Source of the DNA: Pseudomonas sp. PIC25
GTDB taxonomy: Bacteria > Pseudomonadota > Gammaproteobacteria > Pseudomonadales > Pseudomonadaceae
NCBI RefSeq assembly: GCF_002286785.1
Contig: NZ_MUJY01000049.1
Coordinates: 1-46,484 of the forward strand
Direction of reading: 5' to 3'
Length of the DNA stretch: 46,484 nt
Part shown: one piece after another, positions 8,075 through 16,437 of the stretch
Numbering within the stretch: position 1 is the first letter of the stretch
Layout of the letters: each line of letters begins with the position of its first letter
The notes under the pieces: generated by a model
Database searches by the model: none
What the model saw: only the letters and a program-made list of their open reading frames with translations
What the model was told of the DNA's origin: nothing
Made by a program: the position numbers and the translations under genes

Positions 8075-8740
8075 ATGTCCCGCCATGTCCTGATTGTCGT
8101 CACCAGCGCCGACCGCATGCCCAATGGCGAAGCCACCGGCCTCTGGCTGGAAGAGTTCGCCGTGCCTTACCACGTGTTCAAGGAGGCCGGCTACCGCATC
8201 ACCGTGGCCAGCCCGAAAGGCGGTGAGACGCCCATCGACCCGCGTAGCCGCGACGAGCTTCAGGACCATCCCGAGTGGACCGAAGCGGCGGAAATGTTGA
8301 AGCACACCGGCATGCTGGATTCGCGCCTGAAGGCCGCCGACTTCGATGCGATCTTCCTGCCGGGTGGCCATGGAACGATGTTCGATCTGCCGGGGCATCC
8401 AGAGCTGGGGCGCCTGCTGGCGGAGTTAGACGCGCAAGGCAAGGTCTGGGCGGCGGTGTGCCACGGCCCGGCCGGCTTCGTCGGCCCCAAGCGGGCCGAT
8501 AGCCTGCCGCTGGTGGAGGGGCGCGAGATGACCGCCTTCACCGACAGCGAGGAGCACGCGGTGGGGCTGGAGAAAGCGGTGCCGTTCCTGCTGGAAAGCA
8601 CGTTGCGCGAATTGGGCGCGATCATGAAAACGGCACCGGACTTTTCGGCCTACGCCATCCGTGACCGCAATCTGATTACCGGACAGAACCCGCCGTCCAG
8701 TGCCAAGACTGCGCAGTTGGTGGTGGAGGCGTTGTCCTGA
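8075..8740 (+). CDS. DJ-1/PfpI family (class I glutamine amidotransferase-like) protein
   Basis: A 221-residue member of the DJ-1/PfpI superfamily, closest in layout to the Hsp31/glyoxalase-III-like branch. Seen: the nucleophile elbow AAVCHGPAG with Cys129-His130, FLPGGHGTMFDL upstream, and Glu26 in the N-terminal helix, where DJ-1 proteins place the acid that lowers the cysteine pKa. Possible roles are deglycase, chaperone or methylglyoxal detoxification; the sequence does not decide. I chose the ATG at 8075, preceded by CGAGGAGAA; the open frame extends upstream to 7967 through the terminator. The gene sits between ybaB and recR, an insertion relative to the usual dnaX-ybaB-recR order. Confidence 0.88.
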   Translation: MSRHVLIVVTSADRMPNGEATGLWLEEFAVPYHVFKEAGYRITVASPKGGETPIDPRSRDELQDHPEWTEAAEMLKHTGMLDSRLKAADFDAIFLPGGHGTMFDLPGHPELGRLLAELDAQGKVWAAVCHGPAGFVGPKRADSLPLVEGREMTAFTDSEEHAVGLEKAVPFLLESTLRELGAIMKTAPDFSAYAIRDRNLITGQNPPSSAKTAQLVVEALS

Positions 8741-8761
8741 GGATTGCAATTAACCGCTATC

Positions 8762-8879
8762 GCGAATGAATTCGCCCTGGGTTGGCTTTGTTCGCGAAAT
8801 GGGCCATGCAGGAGCAAGAGCTTCGCCAGCAGAGCTGGCTCCTACAAGGTCTGCTGTAGGGGGCCGAATTTATTCGCCC
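8762..8879. repeat. Cluster of three REP-like elements
   Basis: Three palindromic elements: gcgaatgaattcgcc (8762-8776), an inverted copy of the GTAGGAGCCAGCTCTGCTGGCGAAGC-type REP (8820-8845), and a degraded gaatttattcgccc element (8866-8879). The same families recur at 15140, 19723, 39240, 40456, 43584 and 43670. Confidence 0.8.
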
Positions 8880-8904
8880 GGCGGGTCAGGCTCTGTCTCG
8901 TGGC

Positions 8905-8942
8905 GGATATAGCCCGGATAAGCCTTGGCGCAATCCGGGGCA
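8905..8942. repeat. Second dispersed repeat type (cggataag...aatccggg)
   Basis: The segment cccggataagcc...gcgcaatccggg (8913-8939) has complementary ends. It recurs in inverted form at 19815-19845 (gcccggattgcgccgggcttatcc). It is a non-coding intergenic repeat distinct from the GAGCCAGCTC type. Confidence 0.65.
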
Positions 8943-8991
8943 GCGGTTTCCGAATGGTGCTTCGCTTATCCGCGCTACGCAGGATGACCAT

Positions 8992-9020
8992 TTGACGCTC
9001 GCCGGGGGCGCGGGTATAAC
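8992..9020 (+). promoter_or_regulatory. Sigma-70-type promoter of recR
   Basis: TTGACG (8992-8997) and TATAAC (9015-9020) are separated by 17 bases, close to consensus. Transcription would start near 9027, about 24 bases before recR. Confidence 0.7.
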
Positions 9021-9050
9021 CCGCGTCTCCTGAACATTCGGTCCGTTTCC

Positions 9051-9650
9051 ATGAGCTTCAGCCCGCTGATTCGCCAACTGATCGACGCCTTGCGCATTCT
9101 TCCCGGCGTGGGGCAGAAAACCGCGCAACGCATGGCCTTGCAACTGCTGGAGCGTGACCGCAGTGGCGGTCTGCGCCTGGCCCAGGCATTGACCCGGGCG
9201 ATGGAAGGCGTGGGTCACTGCAAGCAGTGCCACACCCTGAGCGAGGATGAACTCTGCCCGCAGTGCGCCGACCCGCGCCGCGACGACAGTCTGCTCTGCG
9301 TCGTGCAGGGGCCGATGGACGTGTTCGCCGTGGAGCAGACCGGCTTCCGCGGCCGCTATTTCGTGCTCAAGGGCCATCTCTCGCCGCTGGATGGGCTGGG
9401 GCCGGAAGCCATCGGCATTCCAGACCTGATGGCGCGTATCGAGCAGAGCGGCTTCAGCGAAATCATCCTGGCGACCAATCCCACGGTGGAGGGCGAGGCC
9501 ACCGCCCATTACATCGCCCAGTTGCTGATGCCCAAGGGGTTGGTCGTTTCACGCATCGCTCATGGCGTACCGCTGGGTGGCGAACTTGACCTGGTGGATG
9601 GCGGTACGCTGGCCCATGCCCTGGCGGGGCGTAAGCCGATCCATCTCTGA
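9051..9650 (+). CDS. recR: Recombination mediator protein RecR
   Basis: RecR works with RecO and RecF to load RecA onto SSB-coated gapped DNA. The 199-residue product has the normal family length. It shows the N-terminal helix-hairpin-helix ([14 protein letters not shown], about 16-29), a four-cysteine zinc finger (C57, C60, C69, C72), a Toprim domain from about 80 ([11 protein letters not shown] ... [16 protein letters not shown]) and the Walker-B-like C-terminal part ending in GRKPIHL. In many bacteria recR is translated from the dnaX-ybaB transcript. Here the PfpI gene, a terminator and REP elements intervene and it has its own promoter. Confidence 0.97.
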   Translation: MSFSPLIRQLIDALRILPGVGQKTAQRMALQLLERDRSGGLRLAQALTRAMEGVGHCKQCHTLSEDELCPQCADPRRDDSLLCVVQGPMDVFAVEQTGFRGRYFVLKGHLSPLDGLGPEAIGIPDLMARIEQSGFSEIILATNPTVEGEATAHYIAQLLMPKGLVVSRIAHGVPLGGELDLVDGGTLAHALAGRKPIHL

Positions 9651-9684
9651 ACGCCTGCTCAAAGGCTCTGACGGCACGAATGCC

Positions 9685-9707
9685 CCGGCAACTGGCCCGA
9701 TTGCCGG
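9685..9707 (+). terminator. Hairpin after recR
   Basis: CCGGCAA (9685-9691) pairs perfectly with TTGCCGG (9701-9707) around a 9-base loop. It lacks a T-tract, so it may only be a stabilising or attenuating structure between recR and the acyl-CoA dehydrogenase gene. Confidence 0.35.
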
Positions 9708-9763
9708 ATTGAAAACCAAGCAAGCGCTCGGTATGGTCATCGAGACCTACCAGGAGCGCAGCC

Positions 9764-10912
9764 ATGTCCGCCTTTCAGGAATACTTCGACGACTCCCACC
9801 GACTCGTCCGCGATGCGGTACGCCGTTTCGTCGAGCGGGAGATCCTGCCGCACATCGATGAATGGGAGGAAGCGGAGGAGTTTCCCCGCGAGCTGTATCG
9901 CAAGGCCGGGGCGACAGGCATCCTCGGTATCGGTTATCCCGAAGCCTACGGCGGCAGTCACGAGGGCGACCTGTTCGCCAAGGTGGCGGCCAGCGAGGAG
10001 CTGATGCGCTGTGGCTCGGGCGGACTGGTGGCGGGGCTCGGTTCGCTGGATATCGGCCTGCCGCCGGTGCTTAAGTGGGCGCGGCCGGAGCTGCGCGAGC
10101 GCGTCGTGCCGCAGGTGCTGGCCGGCGAGAAGATCATGGCCCTGGCGGTGACCGAACCCTCCGGCGGCTCCGACGTGGCCAACCTCAAGACCCGCGCCGT
10201 GCGGGACGGCGAGCATTACCGGGTGAGCGGCAGCAAGACTTTCATCACCAGCGGCGTGCGCGCCGACTACTACACGGTGGCGGTACGCACCGGTGGCGAA
10301 GGCTTCGGCGGGGTCAGCCTGTTGCTGGTGGAGAAGGGGGCGCCGGGTTTCAGCGTGGGGCGCAAGCTGAAGAAGATGGGGTGGTGGGCCTCGGATACGG
10401 CCGAGCTGTTCTTCGACGATTGCCGGGTGCCGACGGAAAATCTGATCGGCGTCGAGAATGCCGGGTTCGCCTGCATCATGGCGAATTTCCAGAGCGAGCG
10501 GCTGGCCCTGGCGATCATGGCCAACATGACTGCGCAGCTCGCCCTGGAAGAGTCTCTGAAGTGGGCCCGCGAACGCGAAGCCTTTGGCCGGTCGATCGGC
10601 AAGTTCCAGGTGCTCAAGCATCGCTTGGCGGAGATGGCCACCCAGTTAGAAGTCTCCCGCGAGTTCACCTACCGGCAGGCGGCGAAAATGGCGGCGGGCA
10701 GGAGCGTGGTCAAGGAAATCTCTATGGCCAAAAACTTCGCCACCGACATCGCCGATCGCCTGACCTACGACGCGGTGCAAATGCTCGGCGGCATGGGCTA
10801 CATGCGTGAGAGCCTGGTGGAGCGGCTGTACCGCGACAACCGCATCCTCTCCATCGGTGGCGGTTCGCGGGAAATCATGAACGAGATCATCTCCAAGCAG
10901 ATGGGCCTTTAG
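9764..10912 (+). CDS. Acyl-CoA dehydrogenase
   Basis: An FAD-dependent acyl-CoA dehydrogenase of 382 residues, catalysing alpha,beta-desaturation of an acyl-CoA and passing electrons to electron-transfer flavoprotein. The N-terminal helical domain is followed by family signature 1 (VTEPSGGSDVANLKT), the beta-barrel middle domain, and the C-terminal helical domain with the second signature region (MLGGMGYMRESLVERLYRDNR) and GGGSREIM near the end. The ATG at 9764 follows CAGGAGCGCAGCC. Substrate chain length or branching cannot be read from the sequence. From memory, an acyl-CoA dehydrogenase gene occupies the same place after recR in P. aeruginosa. Confidence 0.93.
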   Translation: MSAFQEYFDDSHRLVRDAVRRFVEREILPHIDEWEEAEEFPRELYRKAGATGILGIGYPEAYGGSHEGDLFAKVAASEELMRCGSGGLVAGLGSLDIGLPPVLKWARPELRERVVPQVLAGEKIMALAVTEPSGGSDVANLKTRAVRDGEHYRVSGSKTFITSGVRADYYTVAVRTGGEGFGGVSLLLVEKGAPGFSVGRKLKKMGWWASDTAELFFDDCRVPTENLIGVENAGFACIMANFQSERLALAIMANMTAQLALEESLKWAREREAFGRSIGKFQVLKHRLAEMATQLEVSREFTYRQAAKMAAGRSVVKEISMAKNFATDIADRLTYDAVQMLGGMGYMRESLVERLYRDNRILSIGGGSREIMNEIISKQMGL

Positions 10913-10966
10913 GCCTTTCAGCATTCTACGGCGGAGCGGGTTCGGCTTTTCTTTTTATCTGGATAT

Positions 10967-10995
10967 CCGTATATTCGGAAATCCATATATTCAGG
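10967..10995. promoter_or_regulatory. Paired ArsR-type operator before the arsenic operon
   Basis: Two copies of an AT-centred element, ccgtatattcgg (10967-10978) and ccatatattcagg (10983-10995), lie 16 bases apart just upstream of the first arsC. TATATT within each could also be a -10 hexamer. AT-rich symmetric sites overlapping the promoter are usual for ArsR repressors, and arsR is the second gene of the operon. Assignment is by position and pattern. Confidence 0.55.
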
Positions 10996-11006
10996 GGCGC
11001 TCCCGA

Positions 11007-11420
11007 ATGGCCTACAAGATCCGTGTTCTCTTCGTCTGTACGCATAACGCCGCTCGCTCCCAACTCGCCGAAGCCTTGTTGCGCCACATCGATTCCGAAA
11101 GGTTTGAGGCGTTCAGTGCGGGTATGGAGCCTGGCGAGGTCGATCCGCGTACCCTGGAAGCGCTCCGGCATCTGGCTATCGATGCCTCCGGCTTGCGCAG
11201 CAAATCCATCGACGAGTACGCCGGGCAGTCGTTCGACTATGTCATCAGCCTCTGTGACAAATCGGCGCAGGAGTGCCAGACGCTTCCGGTCCTGGGAGAA
11301 CTGTTGGCCTGGAACTTCGAGGATCCGGTGACCAATGACAAGCCGGATGCCTTCCGTCACGCCCTCCATGAAATCCACGAGCGCATCAAGATGCTGGTGT
11401 TGGTGAAGACCAAGCGTTGA
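11007..11420 (+). CDS. arsC: Arsenate reductase, low-molecular-weight phosphatase-like
   Basis: Reduces arsenate to arsenite in the cytoplasm. The 137-residue product has the LMW protein tyrosine phosphatase fold signature C-x5-R at residues 11-17 (CTHNAAR). The two further cysteines of the thiol relay are C83 and C90 (SLCDKSAQEC), the pattern of the thioredoxin-coupled ArsC group. It is the first gene of the arsenic operon, ahead of arsR, with only 8 bases between them. A second, divergent copy lies at 11804. Reduction feeds arsenite to the Acr3 pump encoded downstream. Confidence 0.92.
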   Translation: MAYKIRVLFVCTHNAARSQLAEALLRHIDSERFEAFSAGMEPGEVDPRTLEALRHLAIDASGLRSKSIDEYAGQSFDYVISLCDKSAQECQTLPVLGELLAWNFEDPVTNDKPDAFRHALHEIHERIKMLVLVKTKR

Positions 11421-11428
11421 GGATCGAT

Positions 11429-11785
11429 ATGGCCGACCACCTGACCCCCACTCAGTTGTTCAAATGCCTGGCGGACGAGACGCGGCTGCGCCTGACGCTG
11501 CTGGTCGCCCGCGAAGAGGAGCTGTGTGTCTGCGAACTCACCTGTGCCCTCGATGAGAGCCAGCCGAAGATTTCCCGTCACCTCGCCCAGTTGCGCAGTT
11601 GCGGATTGTTGGCAGACCGCCGGCAAGGGCAGTGGGTGTACTACCGGTTGCATCCGAACCTGCCGGATTGGGTACGTGCCACCCTCAGGACGGTGCTGGA
11701 GGCCAACGCCCAGTGGCTGACCTCCGACTCGACGCGTCTTGCACAGATGGGTGATCGCCCGGCCCGGGCCGCCACCTGCTGCTGA
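11429..11785 (+). CDS. arsR: ArsR family arsenite-responsive repressor
   Basis: A 118-residue winged-helix repressor. The metal site ELCVCEL has Cys33 and Cys35 at the DNA-recognition helix region, the classic As(III)-binding arrangement; Cys39 is close by. The recognition helix (DESQPKISRHLAQLRSCGLL) and wing (RRQGQWVYYRL) follow. Binding of arsenite would release it from the operator at 10967-10995. I chose the ATG at 11429; an in-frame TTG at 11417 is possible but adds only MRID and overlaps arsC. The C-terminus ends in CysCys, which could add a second thiol site. Confidence 0.94.
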   Translation: MADHLTPTQLFKCLADETRLRLTLLVAREEELCVCELTCALDESQPKISRHLAQLRSCGLLADRRQGQWVYYRLHPNLPDWVRATLRTVLEANAQWLTSDSTRLAQMGDRPARAATCC

Positions 11786-11803
11786 AGCCCGGGAGGGGTT
11801 GCG

Positions 11804-12274
11804 ATGAAGGTTCTGTTTCTTTGTACCGCCAATAGTTGCCGCAGCATTTTGAGCGAAGCGCTGTTCAATCATTTGGCGCCGAACGGCATGCGGGCCTGGA
11901 GCGCTGGCAGCCAGCCCAGGGGCGAAGTGCATCCGCTCAGCCTGGAAACCTTGAGGAAGGCCGGCATCGCTACGGAGGGTCTGTACAGCAAGTCCAGCGA
12001 TGTCCACGAGAGTCTGAACCCGGACTTGGTCATCACTGTTTGCGACAAGGCAGCCGGCGAGACCTGCCCGGTGTACTTCGGGACCGCTCTCAGGGCTCAC
12101 TGGGGGCTGGCCGATCCTTCCGAAGGAGAAGCCGATGAGTCGACGATGGCCATCGCGTTCGATGCCACGCTGGCGCATATCCGCCGCCGAATCGAGGCAT
12201 TTCTGGTCTTGCCTTTCGCGCAGCTGGATCGTGCCGGCCTGCAGACCGAACTGGCCCGAATCGGCAACCTCTGA
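11804..12274 (+). CDS. arsC: Second arsenate reductase, LMW phosphatase-like
   Basis: A 156-residue LMW-phosphatase-type arsenate reductase. The catalytic loop is C7-T-A-N-S-C12-R13. Cys80 and Cys88 (VITVCDKAAGETCPV) correspond to the redox relay cysteines of thioredoxin-dependent ArsC. It differs clearly from the copy at 11007, so the two look like separate subfamilies rather than a recent duplication. It lies 18 bases upstream of acr3 and downstream of arsR in the same operon. Having two reductases may broaden the reductant used or the kinetic range; that is inference. Confidence 0.92.
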   Translation: MKVLFLCTANSCRSILSEALFNHLAPNGMRAWSAGSQPRGEVHPLSLETLRKAGIATEGLYSKSSDVHESLNPDLVITVCDKAAGETCPVYFGTALRAHWGLADPSEGEADESTMAIAFDATLAHIRRRIEAFLVLPFAQLDRAGLQTELARIGNL

Positions 12275-12292
12275 ACCCTTTGGAGTTTCGAC

Positions 12293-13354
12293 GTGCGATC
12301 AAGCCGCCTGTCTTTTCTCGACCGCTACCTGACGCTTTGGATCTTCCTGGCGATGGCGCTCGGCGTCGCCCTCGGCAGCCTGATCGAGGGCCTGCCCGCC
12401 TGGTTGGACGGGCTGTCCGTCGGTACCACCAATGTGCCCATCGCCGTCGGTCTGATGGTGATGATGTATCCGCCCCTGGCCAGGGTGAAATACGAAGAGC
12501 TGCCGCAGGTGTTCAAGGACAAGCGCATCCTCGCGCTGTCGCTGATCCAGAACTGGATCGTCGGCCCATTGCTGATGTTCGCCCTGGCGGTGATCTTCCT
12601 CCACGACCGGCCGGAATACATGACCGGCCTGATTCTCATCGGCCTGGCCCGTTGCATCGCCATGGTGCTGGTCTGGAACCAGATCGCCGGCGGCAGCAAT
12701 CAGTACGTGGCCGGGTTGGTGGCGTTCAATAGCCTGTTCCAGATCGTCTTCTTCAGTGTCTACGCCTGGTTCTTCCTCGGTGTGCTGCCGCCGCTGTTCG
12801 GCCTGGAGGGCAGCGTCATCCGAACCGGATTCCTGGACATCGCCGAGTCGGTGCTGATCTACCTGGGTATCCCGTTCCTCGCCGGTTTCCTGACCCGCAA
12901 ACTGCTCATCGAACGCAAGGGCGACACTTGGTACGCCGAACGTTTTCTGCCGCGCATCGGGCCGCTGACCCTGGTGGCGCTGCTACTGACCATCGTCGCG
13001 ATGTTCAGCCTGAAAGGCGACACGGTGTTGCAACTGCCGCTGGACGTGCTGCGCATCGCGCTCCCGCTGGGCCTGTATTTCGTGGTGATGTTCTTCGTCA
13101 GCTTCGCCATGGGGAGGCTGCTGGAGGCTGATTACCCGCGTACCACTGCGCTGGCCTTCACTGCCGCCAGCAACAATTTCGAACTGGCCATTGCCGTGGC
13201 CATCGCCACCTTCGGTCTGGCCTCGCCGGTGGCCTTCGCCACGGTGATCGGCCCGTTGGTCGAGGTTCCGGTACTCATTTCGCTGGTCAGCGTGGCCTGG
13301 TGGCTCAAGCGCCGCTGGTTCGACCGGCCCGAAGGCATTGTCCCTCAGGAGTGA
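12293..13354 (+). CDS. acr3: ACR3 family arsenite efflux permease
   Basis: An inner-membrane arsenite exporter of the bile/arsenite/riboflavin transporter superfamily. The 353-residue protein has about ten hydrophobic helices. It carries the conserved membrane cysteine in [12 protein letters not shown] (Cys121), and the late-helix acidic residue in [10 protein letters not shown], as Acr3 pumps do. The start is a GTG at 12293, 18 bases after arsC. It is Acr3-type and not the ArsB type used in the P. aeruginosa PAO1 arsenic operon (from memory). arsH begins three bases after its stop. Confidence 0.95.
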   Translation: MRSSRLSFLDRYLTLWIFLAMALGVALGSLIEGLPAWLDGLSVGTTNVPIAVGLMVMMYPPLARVKYEELPQVFKDKRILALSLIQNWIVGPLLMFALAVIFLHDRPEYMTGLILIGLARCIAMVLVWNQIAGGSNQYVAGLVAFNSLFQIVFFSVYAWFFLGVLPPLFGLEGSVIRTGFLDIAESVLIYLGIPFLAGFLTRKLLIERKGDTWYAERFLPRIGPLTLVALLLTIVAMFSLKGDTVLQLPLDVLRIALPLGLYFVVMFFVSFAMGRLLEADYPRTTALAFTAASNNFELAIAVAIATFGLASPVAFATVIGPLVEVPVLISLVSVAWWLKRRWFDRPEGIVPQE

Positions 13355-13357
13355 AGC

Positions 13358-14074
13358 ATGTACGACGATCAGGTCCCCAACCTCGACGCGGAATTGTTCG
13401 ATCTGCCGACGCCGGACAAGCTCGGCATCGAACTGACCGCTACACACAAACCGCGGATTCTCCTGCTTTATGGCTCGACCCGGGAGCGCTCCTACAGCCG
13501 CTTGCTGACCGAGGAAGCCGCGCGTCTGTTGCAGCGTTTCGGTGCCGAAACGCGCATCTTCGATCCCCGTGGCCTGCCGCTGCCGGACGACGTGCCGGAT
13601 AGCCACCCCAAGGTCCGTGAGCTGCGCGAACTGATGCAGTGGTCGGAGGGCCAGGTCTGGTGTTCGCCGGAGCGTCACGGCTCGATGACCGCTGTATTCA
13701 AGGCGCAGATCGACTGGGTGCCGCTGGCCATGGGCGCGATCCGCCCCACCCAGGGCAAGACCCTGGCGGTGATGCAGGTCTGTGGCGGTTCGCAATCGTT
13801 CAATGTGGTTAACCAATTGCGCGTGCTCGGCCGCTGGATGCGCATGTTCACCATCCCCAATCAGTCGTCGGTGCCGAAGGCTTGGCTGGAGTTCGACGAG
13901 GCCGGGCGTATGAAGCCGTCCCCGTTCTACGACCGGGTGGTGGATGTCATGGAGGAGTTGGTGAAATTCACCCTGTTGCTGCGCGAACGCTCCGATTACC
14001 TGGTGGATCGCTACTCCGAGCGCAAGGAGTCCGCCGAGAAACTGTCCGCGCGCGTCAGCCAGCGCGCTATCTGA
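13358..14074 (+). CDS. arsH: ArsH, NADPH-dependent FMN organoarsenical oxidoreductase
   Basis: A flavodoxin-fold FMN reductase that in characterised cases oxidises trivalent organoarsenicals to the less toxic pentavalent form. The 238 residues include the phosphate-binding loop GSTRERS (39-45). Family-typical stretches are [29 protein letters not shown], and the C-terminal [20 protein letters not shown]. It starts 3 bases after acr3, so co-expression is likely. Confidence 0.95.
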   Translation: MYDDQVPNLDAELFDLPTPDKLGIELTATHKPRILLLYGSTRERSYSRLLTEEAARLLQRFGAETRIFDPRGLPLPDDVPDSHPKVRELRELMQWSEGQVWCSPERHGSMTAVFKAQIDWVPLAMGAIRPTQGKTLAVMQVCGGSQSFNVVNQLRVLGRWMRMFTIPNQSSVPKAWLEFDEAGRMKPSPFYDRVVDVMEELVKFTLLLRERSDYLVDRYSERKESAEKLSARVSQRAI

Positions 14075-14091
14075 ATCTGGAAGAGGTGAGC

Positions 14092-15096
14092 ATGACCATC
14101 AAGGTAGGTATCAACGGCTTCGGCCGTATTGGCCGTCTGGCCCTGCGCGCGGCCTGGGGTTGGCCCGAGCTGGAGTTCGTGCGGATCAACGACCCGGCCG
14201 GCGATGCGGCGACCCACGCGCACCTGTTGAACTTCGATTCGGTGCATGGACGCTGGCAGCACGAGGCGGGTGCCGAGGGCGACGCCGTGGTGATCGATGG
14301 CAAGCACATCGCAGTCAGCGCCAACAAGGCGATTGCCGATACCGACTGGTCCGGCTGCGATCTGGTGATCGAGGCCAGCGGCAAGATGAAGACTGTCGCG
14401 GTGCTCCAGGCCTATCTGGACCAGGGCGTGAAGCGCGTGGTGGTGAGCGCGCCGGTGAAGGAGGAGGGCGCGCTCAATGTGGTCATGGGGGTGAACCAGC
14501 ACCTGTTCGATCCGGCCCGGCACCGCATCGTCACCGCCGCCTCCTGCACCACCAACTGCCTGGCGCCGGTGGTCAAGGTGATTCATGAAAACCTGGGCAT
14601 CCGCCACGGCTCGATCACCACTATCCATGACCTGACCAATACCCAGAGCATTCTCGATCAGCCGCACAAGGACCTGCGTCGCGCCCGCGCCTCGGGCATG
14701 AGTCTGATTCCCACCACCACCGGCTCGGCTACCGCCATCGCCGAAATCTTCCCCGAGCTGCGCGGCCGCCTGAACGGCCATGCGGTACGCGTGCCGCTGG
14801 CCAACGCCTCGCTCACCGACTGCGTGTTCGAGGTGGAACGAGCGACCACGGCGGAAGAGGTCAACCGCCTGCTCAAGGCCGCCGCCGAAGGTCCGCTGGC
14901 CGGCATCCTCGGCTACGAGGAGCGGCCGCTGGTGTCCATCGACTACCGCACCGATCCGCGTTCCTCCATCGTCGACGCGCTGTCGACCCTGGTGGTGAAC
15001 AGTACGCAGGTGAAGGTCTACGCCTGGTATGACAACGAGTGGGGCTACGCCAACCGCACCGTGGAGTTGGCGCGACTGGTGGGGCGTGCCGGCTGA
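14092..15096 (+). CDS. ars-operon glyceraldehyde-3-phosphate dehydrogenase
   Basis: A 334-residue GAPDH with the NAD-binding start [11 protein letters not shown] and the catalytic SCTTNC motif (Cys152). In ars operons that also carry arsJ, this enzyme uses arsenate instead of phosphate to make 1-arseno-3-phosphoglycerate, which ArsJ exports. It then breaks down outside, so the pair is an arsenate-efflux route. I chose the ATG at 14092 (MTIKVGING), preceded by AAGAGGTGAGC; the open frame begins within arsH at 13882 but the upstream part is a shadow of arsH. A central-metabolism gapA is expected elsewhere. Confidence 0.93.
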   Translation: MTIKVGINGFGRIGRLALRAAWGWPELEFVRINDPAGDAATHAHLLNFDSVHGRWQHEAGAEGDAVVIDGKHIAVSANKAIADTDWSGCDLVIEASGKMKTVAVLQAYLDQGVKRVVVSAPVKEEGALNVVMGVNQHLFDPARHRIVTAASCTTNCLAPVVKVIHENLGIRHGSITTIHDLTNTQSILDQPHKDLRRARASGMSLIPTTTGSATAIAEIFPELRGRLNGHAVRVPLANASLTDCVFEVERATTAEEVNRLLKAAAEGPLAGILGYEERPLVSIDYRTDPRSSIVDALSTLVVNSTQVKVYAWYDNEWGYANRTVELARLVGRAG

Positions 15097-15139
15097 GCCG
15101 TTGCCTGGGGGCGAGCCTCATTCATGAGCGGAACGCTTT

Positions 15140-15158
15140 GTCGCGAATGAATTCGCCC
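15140..15158. repeat. REP-like palindrome between gapdh and arsJ
   Basis: The core gcgaatgaattcgc is a near-perfect palindrome inside the 104-base gap between the GAPDH gene and arsJ. It is the same type as the elements at 8762, 39240 and 40491. In mRNA it would form a hairpin between two genes that act together. Confidence 0.7.
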
Positions 15159-15200
15159 ACAGATTCCCGTCGCAGATGACTGATGCTTTCGGACGATCCG

Positions 15201-16421
15201 ATGCCTTTTCTTTCCCGACTCGCCCCGGAAATCCGCCAATACCTGCTGGTGACTGGCAACTACTGGGCTTTCACCCTCACCGACGGCGCCCTGCGCATGT
15301 TGGTGGTGCTGCACTTTCATACGTTGGGCTATTCGCCGCTGCAGATCGCCGCGCTGTTCTTGTTCTATGAGCTCTTCGGCGTGGTGACCAACCTGCTGGG
15401 CGGCTATCTCGGCGCCCGCCTGGGGCTGAACCGCACCATGAACCTTGGCCTGGCGATGCAGGTGGTGGCGCTGCTCATGCTCACGGTGCCGGCGGCCTGG
15501 CTGACGGTGCCTTGGGTGATGCTGGCCCAGGCGTTGTCCGGCATCGCCAAGGACCTGAACAAGATGAGCGCGAAGAGCGCCATCAAGCTCCTGGTGCCGG
15601 GCGACCGACAGGGCACGTTGTACCGCTGGGTGGCGCTGCTGACCGGCTCGAAGAATGCGCTCAAGGGTGTCGGCTTTTTCCTTGGCGGGGCGTTGCTGGT
15701 GCTGCTCGGCTTCGCCGGTGCGGTGCTGGCGATGGCGGCGGTGCTGGCGGCGATCTGGCTGGCCAGCTTGTTCCTGTTGAAGAAGGACCTGGGCAAGGCG
15801 AAGGCCAAGCCGAAATTCCGCGACCTGCTGTCGAAGAGCCGGGCGATCAATATCCTGTCGGCGGCGCGGCTGTTCCTGTTCGGCGCCCGCGACGTCTGGT
15901 TCGTGGTGGCCTTGCCGGTCTACTTGAGCACGGTGTTCGGTTGGGATTTCTGGCGGGTGGGCGGCTTTCTTGCCGCCTGGATCATCGGCTACGGCATCGT
16001 CCAGTCGTTCGCCCCGGTGTTGACCGGCAAGCGCAGCGGCCACGTGCCGGATGGGCGTGCGGCCCTCGGCTGGGCCTTGCCGCTGGCTGTCCTGCCGGGG
16101 GCGATTGCCCTCGGCCTGGGCAGCGCGCTGCCGGCGCAGCCGGTACTGTTGGGAGGATTGTTGGTGTTTGGGGCGCTGTTCGCGGTGAATTCGTCGCTGC
16201 ACAGCTACCTGATCGTGTCCTACGCCCAGGAGGACGGCGTGTCGCTGGACGTGGGTTTCTACTACATGTCCAACGCCCTCGGACGGCTGGTCGGTACGTT
16301 GCTGTCCGGCTGGTTGTTCCAGGCTCATGGCCTGTCGGTGTGTCTCTGGGTGTCCTCGGCGTTCGTGCTGCTGGCTGCACTGATTTCCATCGGTTTGCCC
16401 CGGCACGCAGCCGCGCGGTGA
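15201..16421 (+). CDS. arsJ: ArsJ, organoarsenical (1-arseno-3-phosphoglycerate) exporter
   Basis: A major facilitator superfamily membrane protein of about 406 residues with roughly 11-12 hydrophobic helices. The N-terminus RQYLLVTGNYWAFTLTDGA and LHFHTLGYSPLQIAALFLFYE resembles ArsJ, and the gene follows the ars-linked GAPDH. The intracellular loop AKDLNKMSAKSAIK is also family-like. It exports 1-arseno-3-phosphoglycerate made by the neighbouring enzyme. Two ATG starts are possible, 15183 and 15201; neither has a strong ribosome site, and I prefer 15201 because family homology starts there. It converges on the SDR gene with only 16 bases between stops. Confidence 0.92.
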   Translation: MPFLSRLAPEIRQYLLVTGNYWAFTLTDGALRMLVVLHFHTLGYSPLQIAALFLFYELFGVVTNLLGGYLGARLGLNRTMNLGLAMQVVALLMLTVPAAWLTVPWVMLAQALSGIAKDLNKMSAKSAIKLLVPGDRQGTLYRWVALLTGSKNALKGVGFFLGGALLVLLGFAGAVLAMAAVLAAIWLASLFLLKKDLGKAKAKPKFRDLLSKSRAINILSAARLFLFGARDVWFVVALPVYLSTVFGWDFWRVGGFLAAWIIGYGIVQSFAPVLTGKRSGHVPDGRAALGWALPLAVLPGAIALGLGSALPAQPVLLGGLLVFGALFAVNSSLHSYLIVSYAQEDGVSLDVGFYYMSNALGRLVGTLLSGWLFQAHGLSVCLWVSSAFVLLAALISIGLPRHAAAR

Positions 16422-16437
16422 GCGCCGGGGCTTGGTC

